From assembly GCA_963771435.1 (NCBI GenBank), contig CAVYTF010000003.1:186001-250000 (forward strand): a DNA stretch of 64,000 nt. Reading direction: 5' to 3'. The notes beneath the pieces were generated by a model. It worked only from the letters and a program-made list of their open reading frames with translations. It was not told where the DNA came from and searched no databases. The position numbers and the translations under genes were made by a program. Below are positions 47,062 to 55,926 of this stretch, piece after piece (within the stretch, counting starts at the first letter, position 1; every line of letters begins with the position of its first letter). This stretch comes from CAVYTF01 sp963771435 (GTDB lineage Bacteria > Bacteroidota > Bacteroidia > Chitinophagales > Chitinophagaceae).

Positions 47062-48090
47062 ATGGAAAGTAAGTTCAATATATTAACGATTGATGGAGGA
47101 GGTATAAGGGGGATTTTTCCTGCTATGTTTTTAGCTTCTGTTGAATCAACATTAAAAGCTCGTGGTGTCAAAAAATATCAGATATATCAAAATTTTCAGT
47201 TAATAAGCGGAACATCTACAGGAGGCATTATTGCTATTGCTCTTGCGTTAGGTATCCCTGCAGTGGAAATTCTAAACCTATATTTAGATAATGCGTATGC
47301 TATTTTTGGAAGAAAAAAAAGTGTAATTGGAAGACTTTTTAATTCTGCACATAATCGAACGTGTTTAGAGGTGTTAATTAGGGAGAAATTCAAAAAAGCA
47401 AACGGTGATATTGAACCTATTTTGAAAGATTGCAAAACAAATGTATGTATTCCAATCTATGATTTGATGCAAGGCAAACCTTCTGTTTTAAAAAACAATT
47501 ATCATCCTCGATTTATAAGAGATTACCACATTCCTGCATATCAGGCAGCTTTAGCTACATCTGCTGCGCCTACATATTTTGATCCTTATTCTGCAAGTTA
47601 TACTGACTTAAATGGAATGAATCAATCATTCAGCAATAAGGTAGATGGGGGTGTAGTTGCAAACAATCCAACACTGCTTACTATTATTGAAGCACAAAAG
47701 GCATTTAATAAAAAACTATGCGAACTTCAAGTACTATCTATTGGTACAGGCTTTCAACGTTTTGTTGATGGCTGTGACAGAAAAAGATGGGGATTAAGAT
47801 ATTGGATGCTTGAAAGTGATAGAAAACGTTTGATTGAACTATTTATGCAAGGCCAATCCCAATTGGTTCAAAATCTCGTGAGTTTGCTTCAAAATGGCAT
47901 TGACAGAGAACAACAACATCAGCCAAATTTTGTATATAAACGGATTGATACTGAGTTAGACGAAACTTGTGCTATTGAAATGGATGAAAAAGATATTAAA
48001 AAGCTTCTCAAACTTAAAGAAAAAGCCCATATTGCTTTTCAAAACAATGGTAATGAAGTGATACAAATTTTTTTTAGTAAGAATGATTAA
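47062..48090 (+). CDS. CBASS effector: patatin-like phospholipase (CapV-type)
   Basis: A 342-residue phospholipase predicted to degrade the inner membrane once activated by the CD-NTase product. Glycine-rich oxyanion loop DGGGIRGIF (residues 11-19), nucleophile Ser52 in LISGTSTGGIIAI, and catalytic Asp in NKVDGGVVANNPTL at about residue 200 make a complete Ser-Asp dyad. The ATG at 47062 is preferred; an earlier in-frame start at 47017 would only add a basic stretch and overlap the E2-like gene. Third gene of the operon. Confidence 0.92.
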   Translation: MESKFNILTIDGGGIRGIFPAMFLASVESTLKARGVKKYQIYQNFQLISGTSTGGIIAIALALGIPAVEILNLYLDNAYAIFGRKKSVIGRLFNSAHNRTCLEVLIREKFKKANGDIEPILKDCKTNVCIPIYDLMQGKPSVLKNNYHPRFIRDYHIPAYQAALATSAAPTYFDPYSASYTDLNGMNQSFSNKVDGGVVANNPTLLTIIEAQKAFNKKLCELQVLSIGTGFQRFVDGCDRKRWGLRYWMLESDRKRLIELFMQGQSQLVQNLVSLLQNGIDREQQHQPNFVYKRIDTELDETCAIEMDEKDIKKLLKLKEKAHIAFQNNGNEVIQIFFSKND

Positions 48091-48265
48091 TTAGCCTCTA
48101 TTATTAAAGTTTCTTTTTACTTCATAATTCAAGTAAGCTAAGAATTTGCATTTACTATTTGACGAAATAGCTGTACTTATTATAAAAGTCATTTAATTAT
48201 AAGTAGTAAATCGCAAAAAATAAACATCTTTCCTTCTCCCTTCCTTCATACCATTTCCATACTTT

Positions 48266-48378
48266 AACCGTCTTTTCTGCGGTATATGACTGGTAGTTGG
48301 CCGGTCTATGAACGGTTTGTTAAACCGTTCATGGGCTGCAATTTTATTATTCATAGGCCGTTAAAAATACGGTTATGG
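48266..48378. repeat. Intergenic 22/23-nt degenerate array with AACGGTTT / AAACCGTT hairpins
   Basis: Five units start at 48266, 48289, 48311, 48334 and 48357 (23, 22, 23, 23 bases apart), each ending in a variant of CATG/TATG. The third contains a perfect nine-pair hairpin (48310-48330, GAACGGTTT-GTT-AAACCGTTC). ACCGT and ACGGT words link it to the array at 54452. It lies just before the second DUF6266 gene; 48091-48265 holds nothing else I recognise. Confidence 0.6.
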
Positions 48379-48426
48379 TACGTAGCAGGTACACATCAAG
48401 TATTATTCATCTTTAAAAAAATTACT

Positions 48427-49068
48427 ATGGCAAGGATACCGGATGGCATATTAGGCAAGCTGCTTGGCAGGGCAGGCGGCATAACAGGTTATGTGCGCAA
48501 CGGGCAAAACATTGTCCGCACCAGCACCAACAATGTTGATGATCTCAAAACACCTAAGAGAATAGCGCAGCGTGCAAAGATCTCACTATGCAACCAGTTT
48601 GTAAAACCCTTTGCAGGTACGGGCTTTTTTACCAAAAGTTTCCCTTCTTATGGAAACACGGGCACAGGTTTTAACCGCGCAATGGGTGTGGTGCTGAACC
48701 TGGCCATCACAGGCACTTACCCGAACATCAGCATTTCCTACCCGCATGTATTGATATCAAAAGGGCCGCTGCCGCCTGCACAAAATGCGGCAGCCGTTGC
48801 AAACAGTGAAAGCGATATTGCCTTTAGTTGGGAGAACAATAGCGGCAACGGCACGGCAAAGGCAACGGACAAAGCCATTTTGCTGGCGTATTTTCCTGCC
48901 TTGCAGCAAATAATATTCAGTATGCAAACGGGCACAAGGGCAGACGGCGCAGCAGTTTTAAAAACAGGTATTTTAAAAGGAAACACCGCCGAAACATGGC
49001 TTGGCTTTTTAAGCAGCGATGAAAAAGACGCTGCTGATAGTATTTATACGGGGAGTGTGGATCTGTAA
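48427..49068 (+). CDS. DUF6266 family protein (intact parent of two detached 3' ends)
   Basis: A 213-residue paralogue of the gene at 40051: MARIPDGILGKLLGRAGGIT, VRTSTNNVDDLKTPKRIAQR, GTYPNISISYPHVLISKGPL, SDIAFSWENNSGNGTAKATD and NTAETWLGFLSSDEKDAADS. The ATG at 48427 matches the paralogue's start; the frame is open further upstream into the array. The last 113 bases recur twice downstream, next to VapBC and next to the helicase. Function unknown. Confidence 0.87.
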   Translation: MARIPDGILGKLLGRAGGITGYVRNGQNIVRTSTNNVDDLKTPKRIAQRAKISLCNQFVKPFAGTGFFTKSFPSYGNTGTGFNRAMGVVLNLAITGTYPNISISYPHVLISKGPLPPAQNAAAVANSESDIAFSWENNSGNGTAKATDKAILLAYFPALQQIIFSMQTGTRADGAAVLKTGILKGNTAETWLGFLSSDEKDAADSIYTGSVDL

Positions 49069-49178
49069 ATTTGCACAGTAAGATATATTCATTACTATTC
49101 TGAGAAGCAATGTTATTTTCAAAAATAAAAAAGCACAGTACAATTATAGTTTTCTAATTTCGTAGTAAAGCATGTATA

Positions 49179-49409
49179 ATGAAGGCGACCATTGACATAA
49201 AAAAAGAAGCTGGTGTACAGGCAATAGAATTGCCGGAGCAGTTTAATATAGATGATGACAAAGTTTATCTTAAAAAAACGGGTAATATTATTTCTGTTAT
49301 TCCCTTTCATAATGCATGGCAAAACCTTTTTCAAAGCATAGATGATTTTTCCCCGGACTTTATGGAGGAAAGGAACCAACCACCTGATCAACACCGGGAA
49401 TCATTATAG
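49179..49409 (+). CDS. vapB: VapB-type antitoxin
   Basis: A 76-residue antitoxin. N-terminal KATIDIKKEAGVQAIELPEQ forms an AbrB-like DNA-binding strand pair, then DDDKVYLKKTGNIISVIP, and an acidic C-terminal segment (LFQSIDDFSPDFMEE) that would wrap the toxin. The vapC start lies three bases after its stop. The pair probably autoregulates through VapB. Both genes show normal length. Confidence 0.85.
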   Translation: MKATIDIKKEAGVQAIELPEQFNIDDDKVYLKKTGNIISVIPFHNAWQNLFQSIDDFSPDFMEERNQPPDQHRESL

Positions 49410-49412
49410 AAT

Positions 49413-49793
49413 ATGGATCACCTACTGGATACAAATATCTGCATCTACATCATTAAACAAAAACCGATCGCTGTACTTAACCGTTTTGCAAATATTTCTC
49501 CTTTAAATATTGGCATTTCATCAATAACAGTTGCTGAGTTGGAATATGGTGTTCAAAAAAGTTTTTTTCCTCAACAAAACAAGGCAGCATTAGATAAATT
49601 CTTAAGCGCTTTAAATATTTATGACTTTGATCTTAACGCCAGTATCTTTTACGGAACGATCAGAGCTAAACTTGAAACCGAAGGAATCATCATTGGTTCA
49701 CTTGATATGTTGATCGCGGCCCATGCCCTTAGCCTTAATTGTACATTAGTAACAAACAATGAAAGAGAGTTTAAAAGGGTAGAAAACCTGTAA
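49413..49793 (+). CDS. vapC: VapC-type PIN ribonuclease toxin
   Basis: A 126-residue PIN-domain endoribonuclease. Four acidic residues of the active site are recognisable: MDHLLDTNICIYIIKQ, SSITVAELEYGVQKS, IGSLDMLIAAHAL and TLVTNNEREFKRVENL. VapC enzymes cleave tRNA or rRNA when VapB is degraded. It forms one operon with vapB and is placed between two DUF6266 3' ends. Confidence 0.92.
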   Translation: MDHLLDTNICIYIIKQKPIAVLNRFANISPLNIGISSITVAELEYGVQKSFFPQQNKAALDKFLSALNIYDFDLNASIFYGTIRAKLETEGIIIGSLDMLIAAHALSLNCTLVTNNEREFKRVENL

Positions 49794-49857
49794 ATAGAAA
49801 ATTGGGTTGAATAAAAAAATTGCCATTTTTTTACACTTTTTTTCTTTTCGTCGGCAG

Positions 49858-49970
49858 GTTTAAAAACAGGTATTTTAAAAGGAAACACCGCCGAAACATG
49901 GCTTGGCTTTTTAAGCAGCGATGAAAAAGATGCTGCCGATAGTGTTTATACGGGGAGTGTGGAGTTGTGA
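49858..49970 (+). pseudogene. Detached DUF6266 3' end, copy 2
   Basis: Nearly identical to bases 48956-49068 of the intact DUF6266 gene and still readable in the same frame (LKTGILKGNTAETWLGFLS ... TGSVEL, then TGA). Differences are mostly synonymous (GAC/GAT, GCT/GCC), with Ile to Val and Asp to Glu changes. The 5' part is missing; the vapBC operon takes its place 64 bases upstream. Confidence 0.9.
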
Positions 49971-50068
49971 AGAAAATATTCTCAAATGGATCTCATGGCT
50001 CAGATCAGGGCCTTACTTAATTTTCGGTTTTACTCCTCCTTTTAACTTCCATACAAAACCGGCCTTAT

Positions 50069-53000
50069 TCAATAGTTCGAGTTTATCTGGAGGATCTTAT
50101 TTTCCCGATAATTGTGGCGCTGGGTAAGACACCATGTCCATAGAGATCTATAAGCTTTGTCCGCATAGGACACAATGCCGGTGCCATGGGTTTCCCTGTA
50201 CTTGAGGAATGCTTCATACATGGTGTTCCACTTGTTTTCAGTTGGCCTCCAGTCTATGCCCAGCCTGTTCAGCAGCATTGTCTTTTCTTCGGGCATTCCG
50301 CCTTTTTTATATTCTATTCGCTGTTTGTTTATCCATTCGCGCAGTACTTTATTTAAACTGTTCAAGTGTTCCCATGTATACCGGTCAATGTGTTTTTGAA
50401 GCTTTTCATAGTTGGTGTACCATATGTTATCATTAACATCCCATATAAATCCAATATCTTCAAGCCGTTTCTTTTTACCTGCTGCAAGAGTGGCATTTTT
50501 ATAAGCTTTTCTCACATTGCCGCACCAGGTAGCAAGCGTTTTTGTTTCCGGTATTTTTTGAGGTATACGGCAATGGCCGTGCTTTTCTTTATAGGCGACC
50601 AGCGCTGCAAACTGTTCCTCCCATCCCTCTTCAAAAACTTCCCACTTAAAGCCAAGTGCATTTAATTGCGCTATTTGCTGTTTTGTAAGTATATGCTGTT
50701 TATACTTTTGACGTTGGCTGCTGCACCATCTATGCAAGTGTATGTTGCTTTCATTTGGTGAGAAAATTACAGTGCCTGTTTGTTGATATATGACAAGCAA
50801 CGCTGCATAATTACTATTCCAGCGTTTATCCAAATCATTTTTTTTAAAGTTCCATTCAAAACCACAAGCCTCTATTCTTTGTATAACTTCTTTTGATAAA
50901 CGCCCTTTAAAATAAGCTTTACGTTGGCCCTTTAGCCATTCACAAAGCCCTTTCTCACTTTCATTTAGTTTTGTTACATTTCCATGCCCATTCAATTCAA
51001 AAAAACGTTCCAGTTGCTCAATTCTTGTTACCCACACCTTTGCATTGTTTTCCTGAAACTGCAGGCTAAAACCAATTGCCTCAAGGCGCTTAATTTTTTC
51101 AGCAGGTAAGGCCTTCCGCCGATACAGTTTTCTTAGAGTAATGGCAAAAAAATAAAGCGTATTTGTGTGTGGAAATTTAAGATGCCCATGTTTTTGGTAA
51201 AATTCAAGCATTTTAGAAAACTTTTTTTCAAATATTTCATCCCTGTCTTCCCCCCATTCAAAGCCAATACTGTTTAATTTTTGCTGTCTTACAATATCTA
51301 ACTTATTTTCTCTAAACTCCCTTCTTTGTTTGTTCATCCAAAGGCAGAGCGCGACATTTGAATTGTAATCCACTTTTAAATGCCCATGTTCCTTTTTATA
51401 AGCCACCAAACTATCAAAATTTAATTGCCATCTGCCTTCCACATAATTTCTTTTAAATTCAAATCCTATGTCACTTAGTTTCTCAATACGATATTGTTCT
51501 AAAGTTCCTATAGTATGACGGTAACGCTGGTCTTTTACAAAACCTAATACAGTTGGGAAATCTTTATTGTTTGAATTAGCATTACAATGCCCGTATTTTT
51601 TTTTAAACTCACATAATTTTTGAAAATTTTTTTCCCAATTTTCATTCTGTTCCCCTTTTAGTAGTTCTAATTTCCACTCAACCCCAAGAGTGGCAAGCTT
51701 ATCGCGGCGTTCGGGCTCCAAAAGCCCTTTTTTAACTTTATTGCGCTGATGGTGTAGCCAATGCCACAGCGGTTTATATCCATCACGGGTAACTGAAACA
51801 TTGCAATTACCAAAAAGTTCTTTATAGGCAACAAGCCGTTCAAACATAGTTTCCCAATCGTCTAACCTGAATTTTATTTCACCAAAAATTTCAGTTATTT
51901 CACGCACTTCATCCATGACTGTAAACACAGGGCATCGGTCTTCCAGGTTTTCATTCTTTCGTTCCGCTGCATATTGGGAATGAGCAAATTCAAGATCCCA
52001 TAAAAAATCATGTGTTCTTATACTTCTGAAATTGTTTACGAGATCGAATATCACAGGGCTGTAATTAAGGCCTGCTTTAAGGCATCGCCCTATCTGCTGG
52101 TAAAAAATATTGGGCGATTCTGTGGGGCGAAGCAGCACCACGCCGCTTACTTCATTCACATGCAGCCCCTCGTTCAGCATATTAATGGATAGCAGCAGGT
52201 GCATGGCTGTTTTTGTATCGGCGGATTTAAAAGCTTCCAGGTTTTCTGCGCTCTTTGGTTCGTTGTCAAAAATGCGGTAAGTTTTTATCTCTGATCCATC
52301 TGTTGCTTTAATGAACCATTCGGAAATAACAGGCTCCATTTCAAGAAGATGTTGTTCATCCCTGCAAAAAACAATAAATTTTCTCATATTCTCCCGCAAA
52401 TACTTCCTGAGAACAGCAGGCACTCCGTTGCTTTGGTCCCAGTCAATGGCTACTGCCTCAAGTTTCAGCAGCATCCTTTTTTTAGCACGTTCCGCTGCGC
52501 GGGAAATATCAACCTTTGCCTTCAGGTTGGCCACTTCCTCGTCAAGCGTATATAGCGCGCATACATACCTGGGCATAGGTAATATATTGCGCACAATGGA
52601 TTGCGCCAGGCTTAGGTTTTCTGCAACATTGCTGTTAAACAGTTCCGCGCTCATATCACGCGCATTGTCCATATGCCTTACGGGTGTGGCAGAAGTACCA
52701 AACTTAAATGCACCCGGGTATGCATTCAGTATATTTTGAACTCCCCGTCCCCATTCTTCTGCGCCACACCTGTGAAATTCGTCCAGTACGATCATTTTAA
52801 GATCAATGGAGGCGATCTCGCTTTGAGATAAATTCATGCTGCGTGCATAGGTCATGTATTCTACCTTGCCCTCCTCCTGCCGTATATGTTCTTTTACCTG
52901 CTGAATTACATAAAGAGAGGGAGCCATCACCAGCCTTTTCTCACCTGTAAAGTCCTGTAGCAATTTTGCAATTAAAAAGCTCTTGCCAGTCCCCGTGGCC

Positions 53001-53536
53001 TGAACCACGGCAATTGATCTGACACTTTGCATCATACTGCAGACCTTTTTATAAGTCTGTTTATTATGAGCAAACAACTCAATGCGTGGCTCCTGCATTG
53101 CAGAGTCACTGAAATTTTTTATAAGGCCTTCTATATAACTCCAGTCATGCAACAGCAAATTGAACTGCTCCAGCTTTTCTGCTTTGGGTGATATTCCATT
53201 TACAGCAATAATAGCGAACTGTGAACAGCCATATTTTGCTGACAGGTTATCTTCAAAGTCTAATAAAGCTTGACGGGCTTCTTCATAAGTTAACTCCTGC
53301 TTACGGATGATGAGCTTTACGATCAATAAAATGGAAGCAGGGCTTTTGGGATAGGACAATAATAAAGCGTTACTGTTCGCATCATTGGTGAATGAAACAG
53401 CCCATCCATTTCCTTTATACAACTCAGAAAGATAATTTAAAGCATTTTCAGAAGAAAGCTTAGTTAGTTCCTTTCTGGCTATATCGTTATCAAGGTTTAT
53501 CAGATCACCAAATGCAAGGACAGGTAGTTTTGCCAT
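50069..53536 (-). CDS. Superfamily 2 helicase with nine helicase-associated repeats
   Basis: A 1155-residue protein. An N-terminal region of about 180 residues, possibly nuclease-like (SPASILLIVKLIIRKQEL), leads to an SF2 helicase: Walker A VVQATGTGKSFLIAKLL, DEAH-variant VLDEFHRCG, motif III FGTSATPVR, and motif VI FYQQIGRCLK. From about residue 580 to the end, nine helicase-associated (HA) repeats of about 65 residues follow, each with a pattern like YKxxHGHCxV...W...QR..Y..G.L...L..IGFxW (for example LVAYKEKHGHCRIP). HA repeats are thought to bind DNA. The ATG at 53536 begins MAKLPVLAFGDLI; 14 upstream codons are unlikely. Its promoter must lie in or beyond the DUF6266 fragment 50 bases away. 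A defence function is inferred from context. Confidence 0.87.
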   Translation of the reverse strand: MAKLPVLAFGDLINLDNDIARKELTKLSSENALNYLSELYKGNGWAVSFTNDANSNALLLSYPKSPASILLIVKLIIRKQELTYEEARQALLDFEDNLSAKYGCSQFAIIAVNGISPKAEKLEQFNLLLHDWSYIEGLIKNFSDSAMQEPRIELFAHNKQTYKKVCSMMQSVRSIAVVQATGTGKSFLIAKLLQDFTGEKRLVMAPSLYVIQQVKEHIRQEEGKVEYMTYARSMNLSQSEIASIDLKMIVLDEFHRCGAEEWGRGVQNILNAYPGAFKFGTSATPVRHMDNARDMSAELFNSNVAENLSLAQSIVRNILPMPRYVCALYTLDEEVANLKAKVDISRAAERAKKRMLLKLEAVAIDWDQSNGVPAVLRKYLRENMRKFIVFCRDEQHLLEMEPVISEWFIKATDGSEIKTYRIFDNEPKSAENLEAFKSADTKTAMHLLLSINMLNEGLHVNEVSGVVLLRPTESPNIFYQQIGRCLKAGLNYSPVIFDLVNNFRSIRTHDFLWDLEFAHSQYAAERKNENLEDRCPVFTVMDEVREITEIFGEIKFRLDDWETMFERLVAYKELFGNCNVSVTRDGYKPLWHWLHHQRNKVKKGLLEPERRDKLATLGVEWKLELLKGEQNENWEKNFQKLCEFKKKYGHCNANSNNKDFPTVLGFVKDQRYRHTIGTLEQYRIEKLSDIGFEFKRNYVEGRWQLNFDSLVAYKKEHGHLKVDYNSNVALCLWMNKQRREFRENKLDIVRQQKLNSIGFEWGEDRDEIFEKKFSKMLEFYQKHGHLKFPHTNTLYFFAITLRKLYRRKALPAEKIKRLEAIGFSLQFQENNAKVWVTRIEQLERFFELNGHGNVTKLNESEKGLCEWLKGQRKAYFKGRLSKEVIQRIEACGFEWNFKKNDLDKRWNSNYAALLVIYQQTGTVIFSPNESNIHLHRWCSSQRQKYKQHILTKQQIAQLNALGFKWEVFEEGWEEQFAALVAYKEKHGHCRIPQKIPETKTLATWCGNVRKAYKNATLAAGKKKRLEDIGFIWDVNDNIWYTNYEKLQKHIDRYTWEHLNSLNKVLREWINKQRIEYKKGGMPEEKTMLLNRLGIDWRPTENKWNTMYEAFLKYRETHGTGIVSYADKAYRSLWTWCLTQRHNYRENKILQINSNY

Positions 53537-53585
53537 CGTGCAATAAAAATAAATAATAATTGTCAGAATAGATGGCAAGATTTTT

Positions 53586-53676
53586 TAAAAACACCGCCGA
53601 AACATGGCTTGGCTTTTTAAGCTGCGATGAAAAAGATGCAGCCGATAGTGTTTATACGGGGAGCGTGGATCTGTAA
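53586..53676 (+). pseudogene. Detached DUF6266 3' end, copy 3
   Basis: Matches the last 90 bases of the intact DUF6266 gene (readable as NTAETWLGFLSCDEKDAADS to TAA), with mostly synonymous changes plus Ser to Cys and Ile to Val. It lies 50 bases from the start of the helicase gene, on the opposite strand. Confidence 0.9.
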
Positions 53677-53695
53677 GGATGCCCGGAAAGGTTTG

Positions 53696-54278
53696 TCAAG
53701 ATCCTTTTGTTTTCACTTTGTCTGCAAGGCTTAAAAAACAGCGGAACAGGGTGGGGTCATATCCCACCACGAACACCAATCAGGCTCACTACCCCCGCTG
53801 ATTTAGCATATTGGTCAGCAGTAGTATTAGCAAAAGGATCAGAGGCCGCAACAAATACGCCTGCAAGAAAAGCAAAATAAACCACCAGCCCGCGCAGCAT
53901 GGATGCAAAAGGGTTTTCAGTCATATAAAAATGAGAATCTTTTTTGTCCACTACGGGTTCGGGAATTGCGGGTGCCCCCTTCTTAATGACCTTATCTATA
54001 ATTAACCTGCTGCCGCATCCTCCCGCAAATGCTGAGATAATAGAAAGTAAAGCAATGTTGGTAGGGGTATAAGTGAGCACGCACATAAAAAATCCGCTCC
54101 ATTGAAATTGATTTACAATGGTATGCCGGTACACGCCGGAATCAACCAATAGCCCAAGGCTGAACATGATGACCCAGCCTGCAATGCCAAGGCCGCCTAG
54201 TGCTATCATTGTAAAAAACTGGGAACGCGTAGGTTCAGATTCGCATGTTTGCTGGTAAACTGTGTTTTCTGTTTCCAT
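53696..54278 (-). CDS. Hypothetical membrane protein (one frameshift)
   Basis: About 194 residues after removing one extra C near 53770; the true end then reads VVVGYDPTLFRCFLSLADKV before the stop at 53696. Three membrane segments are predicted: FFTMIALGGLGIAGWVIMFS, TNIALLSIISAFAGGCGSRL and GLVVYFAFLAGVFVAASDP. No family recognised; Bacteroidota-restricted in appearance. The ATG at 54278 is preferred to one 14 codons upstream. Confidence 0.6.
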
Positions 54279-54451
54279 AGAATTGTTTTTTTTAAGTGAT
54301 AAAAATTTAAAAGTGAACATGCTTTGGGACAGGAAATATCAGGTTTAAAAAAAAGGTGAAAGCGTGGTTGTTGTTTTTACCCGGTTAGCTTTTGTTACTT
54401 CCTGTCTTAAAAGCATAATGCAAAACTATAAACCCCCGGAAACCAAAAACA

Positions 54452-54543
54452 ACCGTATTTATACGGTATTTTTTACCGTATTTATACGGTACCCGTTACC
54501 GTATTTTTACGGTATTCTTCACCGTATTTATACGGTAAACAGT
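54452..54543. repeat. Intergenic 23-nt array of four ACCGTA-TTTA-TACGGT hairpins
   Basis: Four units start at 54452, 54475, 54498 and 54521, each exactly 23 bases apart. Each holds the inverted repeat ACCGTATTTATACGGT (one with a TTTT centre) followed by a seven-base spacer. The remaining 54279-54451 and 54544-54700 show no gene. Confidence 0.93.
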
Positions 54544-54700
54544 GCTGCAAAAAATGACGGGTGCAGGTTAAATGTTTGTGTTGAAGGTTGATATTGATGA
54601 AAAAAACAGGGCGGAGGGTGGTTATGTGGGGAGAGTTAGCTTATAAGAAACAGGCAGGGGAGTACCTCATTTGCACTCCACCATGCCTGTATTTTATCTT

Positions 54701-55153
54701 TTATCTTGCAGCCTGTGGGGTTGTGGGGCAGCCTACACCTTCAGTAAAGAATTTATATAAACTCTGTTTTATATAAAAATCCCATCCTTTTTTGCAATTG
54801 TCGTAACATTCCACTTCGGGCGTTAACCCGATATGGGTAGCGCTGATCTCTGTTTCGTTACCTTTTGATGAAACTTCAAAGTCCATAACTGTACCGTTCC
54901 ATTCTGTTTTGTCCTTTAGCCAGGGGAGGTGGCAATCAGTAACCAGCCACTCTACTTTTTTACCGGGCTCCAGTTCTGTGACCTCAAAAGTTACAGATGT
55001 ATCCCCAAAATGAACCGTAAAAACATCGCCACGGTTTGCAGCGCTTCCGTCAAGGTCTTTTGCCCACCATGCAGCAACATCGCTTATCTTTTTTGTTGCT
55101 TCTTCGGGTGAAATAGCTGCCGTTATAACGGCATTGTAGTCTTGCTTTTCCAT
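54701..55153 (-). CDS. SRPBCC (AHSA1-like) domain protein
   Basis: A 150-residue Bet v1-like protein: YNAVITAAISPEEATKKISD, VAAWWAKDLDGSAANRGDVF, FEVTELEPGKKVEWLVTDC and ATHIGLTPEVECYDNCKKGW. It is the third gene of an operon with an ArsR regulator and another AHSA1 protein. The family call is firm; ligand unknown. Confidence 0.87.
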   Translation of the reverse strand: MEKQDYNAVITAAISPEEATKKISDVAAWWAKDLDGSAANRGDVFTVHFGDTSVTFEVTELEPGKKVEWLVTDCHLPWLKDKTEWNGTVMDFEVSSKGNETEISATHIGLTPEVECYDNCKKGWDFYIKQSLYKFFTEGVGCPTTPQAAR

Positions 55154-55173
55154 TGTGTTTAATTTTTAATTTA

Positions 55174-55491
55174 TTATAATTTGTTGTTTAAAAGCGCCTC
55201 TAAGTTTTTGAGTTTTGATGCCCAGAAATTGTCAAAATAGTCTATCCATTCCTGCAGCTTATTAAAGCCCTCCTGTTTCAGCATGCAGTGCCTTTCCCTG
55301 CCGATATCGTGTATGGAAATAAAGCCTGCGCCATACAGTATTTTTATATGTTTGGAGACGGCAGGGCGGCTCATATCAAAGTTTTCTGCAAGGCTGTTGA
55401 TGGTCAGGCTTTCTTTAGACAGTAGTTGCAATATTTGCCTCCTGCTTTTATCCGCGACCACCTGGAATGCATCAAGCGTTTGTTGTGCCAT
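55174..55491 (-). CDS. ArsR family transcriptional regulator
   Basis: A 105-residue winged-helix repressor: MAQQTLDAFQVVADKSRRQI, LQLLSKESLTINSLAENFDM and SRPAVSKHIKILYGAGFISI (recognition helix), then a wing with ERHCML. No metal-binding Cys pair is obvious, so the inducer is unlikely to be a metal. The ATG at 55491 is typical for the family; it overlaps the end of the preceding AHSA1 gene by 20 bases. This pairing of ArsR and AHSA1 genes is common. Confidence 0.9.
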   Translation of the reverse strand: MAQQTLDAFQVVADKSRRQILQLLSKESLTINSLAENFDMSRPAVSKHIKILYGAGFISIHDIGRERHCMLKQEGFNKLQEWIDYFDNFWASKLKNLEALLNNKL

Positions 55492-55921
55492 GTTGTGCAG
55501 CATTGATAAGTGAATCAATTTTTTTAATGTTAGAGAGCCATCCGGCATTCATAGGAGGGTAGATCTTAAAGTTTGCTTCTTTAAAGCCGCTATGCACCAG
55601 CAGCAGTTCTGTGCCTCCATCTTTGGGTTGCAGAGTCCATACAACCAAAGAATCAAGCGTTATATTGCCATCTCCGGGGCCTCCCTTCCATGAGTACACA
55701 AGCTTTTTAAATGGGACAATTTCCAGCACTTTGCAAAAAACCACGCCATCAAAATCAATACTTGGCATTGGTTTCGTGTTAAACTGAAAGGCGTGCCCCA
55801 CAATAGGCAGGAAATCATTTTTCATTAACCATAGCTCCATTAGTTCGGCCTTGGTCAGGTAATCCCAAACCACCTCTGGTGGATGAGGAAAGAAATAGTT
55901 GTGTTGAATAGTTGTAGACAT
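55472..55921 (-). CDS. SRPBCC (AHSA1-like) domain protein
   Basis: A 149-residue AHSA1-type protein and first gene of the operon: IQHNYFFPHPPEVVWDYLTK, AELMELWLMKNDFLPIVGHA, FKKLVYSWKGGPGDGNITLD and GGTELLLVHSGFKEANFKIY. Its ATG is six bases from the twin palindromic operator. Confidence 0.87.
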   Translation of the reverse strand: MSTTIQHNYFFPHPPEVVWDYLTKAELMELWLMKNDFLPIVGHAFQFNTKPMPSIDFDGVVFCKVLEIVPFKKLVYSWKGGPGDGNITLDSLVVWTLQPKDGGTELLLVHSGFKEANFKIYPPMNAGWLSNIKKIDSLINAAQHGTTNA

Positions 55922-55926
55922 AATAT

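Noticed and set aside
49849..53676. Transposon ends flanking VapBC or the helicase
   Set aside because: The repeated segments are in-frame DUF6266 gene ends with synonymous changes, not inverted terminal repeats, and no transposase is present.
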